Source: Bacillus sp. CH140a_4T
Lineage (GTDB): Bacteria; Bacillota; Bacilli; Bacillales; Bacillaceae_G
Direction of reading: 5' to 3'
NCBI RefSeq assembly: GCF_008923725.1
Contig: NZ_WBPF01000019.1
Span: forward strand, 124,001 to 188,000
Length of the DNA: 64,000 nt
Each line of letters opens with the position of its first letter. The stretch's first letter is position 1. Positions 61,313 through 64,000 of the stretch are shown piece after piece. The notes beneath the pieces were generated by a model. That model ran no database searches. It had not been told where the DNA came from and saw nothing but the letters and a program-made list of their open reading frames with translations. Position numbers and translations under genes: made by a program.

Positions 61313-62863
61313 ATGATAAAAAAAGAAAACAGTGTATTTTATATCTCCTTCTTGCTAACAACGTTATTCATCATATGGGGAATTACCCCGGCAAGTTGGA
61401 TACAAGGCTATGATTTACAAAGCGTTACATCTTCTTTAAACTCATTTATCCTCAATAAATTTGGATGGTTTTACTCTCTACTTATGACCACAATGATTAT
61501 TTTAGCCACGTATTTAGCATTTTCTAAGTACGGTTCTATTCGTCTTGGTAAGGATGGAGAAAAACCAAAGTATAGTTACCCATCTTGGCTATCCATGTTG
61601 TTTGGGGCAGGAATGGGAATTGGACTCCTCTTTTATGGAATCGCTGAACCGATTTCACATTTTACAGATCCACTAACAGGAAAAGCAGGTACAGAGGAAA
61701 GCGCCAAGCTTGCTATGCAATATTCATTTTTCCACTGGGGTCTCTTTCCATGGTCACTATACGCAATGGTTGCTTTAACAATTGCATATTTCACATTCCG
61801 CAAACAAAAAGGTAGCACAATTGGGGCTACAGTTACTCCATTATTTAATCGATCGAAAAATTCTCCTATCGGAAAAACAGTGGATATTTTAGCTGTTTTA
61901 GCCACAGTATTCGGTATTGTGCCATCTGTTGGGATTGGTGCTCAACAAATCGCCGGAGGATTAAGCTATTTATTCCCTTCTATTCATAATACTTTATTTA
62001 CTCAGCTCGTACTTATCGCCATCTTCGCTGTTTTATATTTAACAAGTGCACAAACAGGCTTAGATCGTGGGATTAAATATTTGAGTAACTTAAATTTCTC
62101 TCTTGCAGGTATATTACTCGTCTCCTTTTTACTTTTAGGACCAACTGTATTTATTATGAAATATTTCACATCTACACTCGGTTCTTATATCGGAGCTTTA
62201 CCTAGTATGGGATTAAATTTAGGCGCATTTAATGAAAAATCTTCTTCTTGGATTGAAAACTGGACTATTTTCTATTGGGGATGGTGGATCTCTTGGTCTC
62301 CATTCGTCGGTACATTCATCGCCCGTATTTCTAAAGGACGCACAATAAAAGAATTTATTTTTGGAGTTGTATTAGTCCCAACTCTTATCTGTACATTTTG
62401 GTTTGCAGTATTTGGCGGTACCGCTATCCATATGGAAATGTTCCAATCGCTTGGCATAGCTGATGAAATCGCAAAGAATGGTACAGAGATTGGATTATTT
62501 GCTGTTATTTCACACCTACCATTCTCTACATTTTTAACGATTATCGGGTTAATTTTAGTAGCCACATTTTTCGTTACTTCTGCCGACTCGGCAACATTTG
62601 TTGTTTCAATGCAAACGAGTAACGGAAGCTTATCACCGAAAAATAGTTTAAAACTTATATGGGGATTAACAATCGCGATAATTGCAGCTCTTTTATTACA
62701 AGCTGGAGGGTTAAATGCACTACAAATTGCAGCTATAATCGCAGCTCTACCATTTTCTATCGTAGTCGTTCTTATGATTACTTCGCTCTTTAAAGAGCTA
62801 CGAAAAGAAGATGTTAATTTGCAAACGAAAGAAGTTCCGAAAAAAATAAAAAAAGTTATGTAA
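61313..62863 (+). CDS. BCCT-family transporter (glycine betaine/choline/carnitine, OpuD-like)
   Basis: 516 residues from ATG 61313 (AAAGGTGGG 5 nt upstream); the longer frame from 61112 crosses the promoter and is not real. Twelve membrane helices. BCCT hallmarks: SWLSMLFGAGMGIGLLFYGI with GxGxGxG-like glycine run (about 82-101), the tryptophan box WIENWTIFYWGWWISWSPFVG (about 311-331), and DRGIKYLSNLN. OpuD of B. subtilis is 512 residues. The GMGIG form (methionine-glycine) is typical of sodium-coupled betaine carriers. Polar charged C-terminus KEVPKKIKKVM, which in BetP relatives senses osmotic stress. Single gene with strong promoter; divergent from colA. Confidence 0.9.
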   Translation: MIKKENSVFYISFLLTTLFIIWGITPASWIQGYDLQSVTSSLNSFILNKFGWFYSLLMTTMIILATYLAFSKYGSIRLGKDGEKPKYSYPSWLSMLFGAGMGIGLLFYGIAEPISHFTDPLTGKAGTEESAKLAMQYSFFHWGLFPWSLYAMVALTIAYFTFRKQKGSTIGATVTPLFNRSKNSPIGKTVDILAVLATVFGIVPSVGIGAQQIAGGLSYLFPSIHNTLFTQLVLIAIFAVLYLTSAQTGLDRGIKYLSNLNFSLAGILLVSFLLLGPTVFIMKYFTSTLGSYIGALPSMGLNLGAFNEKSSSWIENWTIFYWGWWISWSPFVGTFIARISKGRTIKEFIFGVVLVPTLICTFWFAVFGGTAIHMEMFQSLGIADEIAKNGTEIGLFAVISHLPFSTFLTIIGLILVATFFVTSADSATFVVSMQTSNGSLSPKNSLKLIWGLTIAIIAALLLQAGGLNALQIAAIIAALPFSIVVVLMITSLFKELRKEDVNLQTKEVPKKIKKVM

Positions 62864-62946
62864 CGATTAGCACCTCTTCTAAAAGGAGCATTCGTTCCTC
62901 AAATTAGTCCTGCATCCCTTATTACTGAGGGCGGCAAAGTAAATGA

Positions 62947-62998
62947 AGTAAAAGCCCATTCGTATGAAATATACTTTTCATACGAATGGACTTTTACT
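62947..62998. terminator. 23-bp hairpin terminator between BCCT and acetyltransferase genes
   Basis: Arms 62947-62969 and 62976-62998 (core CATTCGTATGAAA/TTTCATACGAATG) with one G:U pair and a 6-nt loop. It overlaps the stop of the reverse-strand gene and serves both. Confidence 0.8.
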
Positions 62999-63860
62999 CT
63001 ATTATATAGTGTTGTAAACATGCTTTCTCCACAAAGCCTACTTTCTTGTACAACTTCATCGCACCATCATTATTCTTATTTAAACATAGTTCTATCTCTC
63101 TCATCCCTTGGAACGAGAAAATATACTGAATTGCAGCTTGTAATAACCGCTCTCCGACACCTTTTCTTCTACTATTTTCAGCAGTTGAAATAAATTCGAT
63201 ATTCGCTTCTTGAAACTCCGGATTTACTTCAACATATACGTAACCTTCTAACTTATCATTCTTCATACTTACAAATAATTTATTCGTATCACTTAAACGT
63301 TCGATAATTTCATTTCCTTCATAATATGTATTAGGAAAAACATTATTGTGTAAAGAGATAAACTGCTTAAATACTTTTGGTAAAGCTTCTTCTACATTAC
63401 ATATACTACGTTCTTCCACAAGATTATGGCTTAAACTGAAAATACTATGTTGATCTTGTTCTTTTGCATGTAAATCCTTCATTAAGCCGGCACAATTATT
63501 ATTCTCCACATTATAAAAACCATAAAACTTTTCAATATGGAAAGGCATCTTTTCGATAAGTTCCTTCCACATATGTAAAGCTACTTCTTCCCAATTCGCT
63601 GAAAGAATAAATGGTCCCCATATTTCGGCACATTTCTTTACTTCATCCACATCGAATCCTAATACACCTATTAAATTATTATTCTCATAAGTAGCAACAA
63701 AAGATTGTTCCCATCCTATATCCGAAAAATCATGAATAATTGTCTGTAACAACTCCTCTTTCTCATCTCCACAATAACCAACATGATGAGTAGCATCTTT
63801 ATTCATATTCGCAATAAATGCTGCCACCTCTTCAATTTTCAAAATAGAACTAACATGCAT
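62994..63860 (-). CDS. GNAT-family acetyltransferase with duplicated domain
   Basis: 288 residues from ATG 63860, where AGGAGGAGAGG gives a clear start; the extra 25 codons upstream have no site. Two GNAT-like halves: the N-terminal one (about 5-140) is degenerate (VATYENNNLIGVLGFDV), while the C-terminal one (about 150-288) keeps the acetyl-CoA loop in NSRRKGVGERLLQAAIQYIF and the closing NNDGAMKLYKKVGFVE. Such two-domain proteins often use only one active site. Substrate unknown. It is the last full gene in the window. Confidence 0.82.
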   Translation of the reverse strand: MHVSSILKIEEVAAFIANMNKDATHHVGYCGDEKEELLQTIIHDFSDIGWEQSFVATYENNNLIGVLGFDVDEVKKCAEIWGPFILSANWEEVALHMWKELIEKMPFHIEKFYGFYNVENNNCAGLMKDLHAKEQDQHSIFSLSHNLVEERSICNVEEALPKVFKQFISLHNNVFPNTYYEGNEIIERLSDTNKLFVSMKNDKLEGYVYVEVNPEFQEANIEFISTAENSRRKGVGERLLQAAIQYIFSFQGMREIELCLNKNNDGAMKLYKKVGFVEKACLQHYIIE

Positions 63861-63910
63861 AACCTCTCCTCCTTCTCTAATACATTTACACTTTTTCCAT
63901 TTATATCCTT

Positions 63911-63966
63911 CAAAAAAAGACATTATCATAAGCATATTTCAAAATGAAATCGCCATAATAATGTCT
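63911..63966 (-). terminator. Probable terminator of a gene beyond the right edge
   Basis: AGACATTATCAT (63918-63929) and ATAATAATGTCT (63955-63966) pair at 11 of 12 positions and the reverse strand ends in seven T. No coding sequence is left for it inside the window, so its gene lies to the right on the reverse strand. Confidence 0.55.
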
Positions 63967-64000
63967 TCTCAAAAAATCATATAATTATTTTACGTTATAG

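Overview
The window is low-GC Firmicute chromosome and almost certainly comes from the Bacillus cereus group. The evidence is a neutral protease–NprX–NprR quorum-sensing locus, PlcR-like boxes upstream of nprR and of a ColA-type collagenase, two copies of a ~150-bp repeat resembling the group-specific bcr1 element, and close parallels to B. subtilis loci (malK/malR/maeN, citS/citT/citM, yrhD/yrhE, floT/yuaF, ycxC/ycxD). The species within the group cannot be fixed from sequence alone. No tRNA, rRNA, CRISPR array, prophage or transposase gene was seen.

Layout. 1-7.1 kb: the 5' part of aspartase under a textbook cre site, a CNNM/CBS membrane protein, a VOC protein, a nucleoside transporter, an LCP cell-wall ligase and a VanW protein. 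7.2-8 kb: a lipoprotein with an RNase A-like toxin domain and a small probable immunity protein. 8.4-12.4 kb: a VTT membrane protein, then neutral protease NprA, the signalling precursor NprX and its receptor NprR. The NprX here carries four copies of the signal heptapeptide. 12.6-17.3 kb: pncB with a bcr1-like element inserted at its stop codon, then a cad-type metal-efflux operon with clear operators. 17.4-27 kb: amino-acid permease, alanine dehydrogenase, a membrane GDPD, and formate dehydrogenase with its DUF1641 partner and divergent fdhD. 27.2-31.6 kb: an accessory-looking stretch with two paralogous acetyltransferases flanking a two-component system, a second bcr1-like copy and two very small ORFs.

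31.6-34.7 kb: a MocR regulator divergent from an EamA transporter, and an orphan lipoprotein. 34.7-35 kb and 47-47.3 kb hold two copies of a ~250-bp module: a BceR-type box, a promoter, a 27-residue peptide gene and a conserved tail. A third copy of the promoter at 27.8 kb runs into the bcr1 element. 35-42 kb is a malate module (malic enzyme, MaeN, MalR, MalK and a chemoreceptor) and 49.7-55.5 kb is a parallel citrate module (CitM, CitT, CitS and a paralogous chemoreceptor); cre sites lie at both transporter genes. Between them are a secreted 28-residue-repeat protein with a C39-like protease, another two-component system, a metallophosphatase, an ankyrin-repeat lipoprotein, a NosL-like lipoprotein and a small lipoyl-like protein.

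55.7-64 kb: flotillin and NfeD, collagenase ColA, a BCCT glycine-betaine-type transporter and an acetyltransferase. As a whole the genes suit a soil or gut saprophyte and opportunist: secreted proteases under quorum and virulence regulators, catabolite-controlled use of amino acids and organic acids, and several envelope-stress and competition functions. Coordinates of short sites were read by eye and may be off by a base or two.
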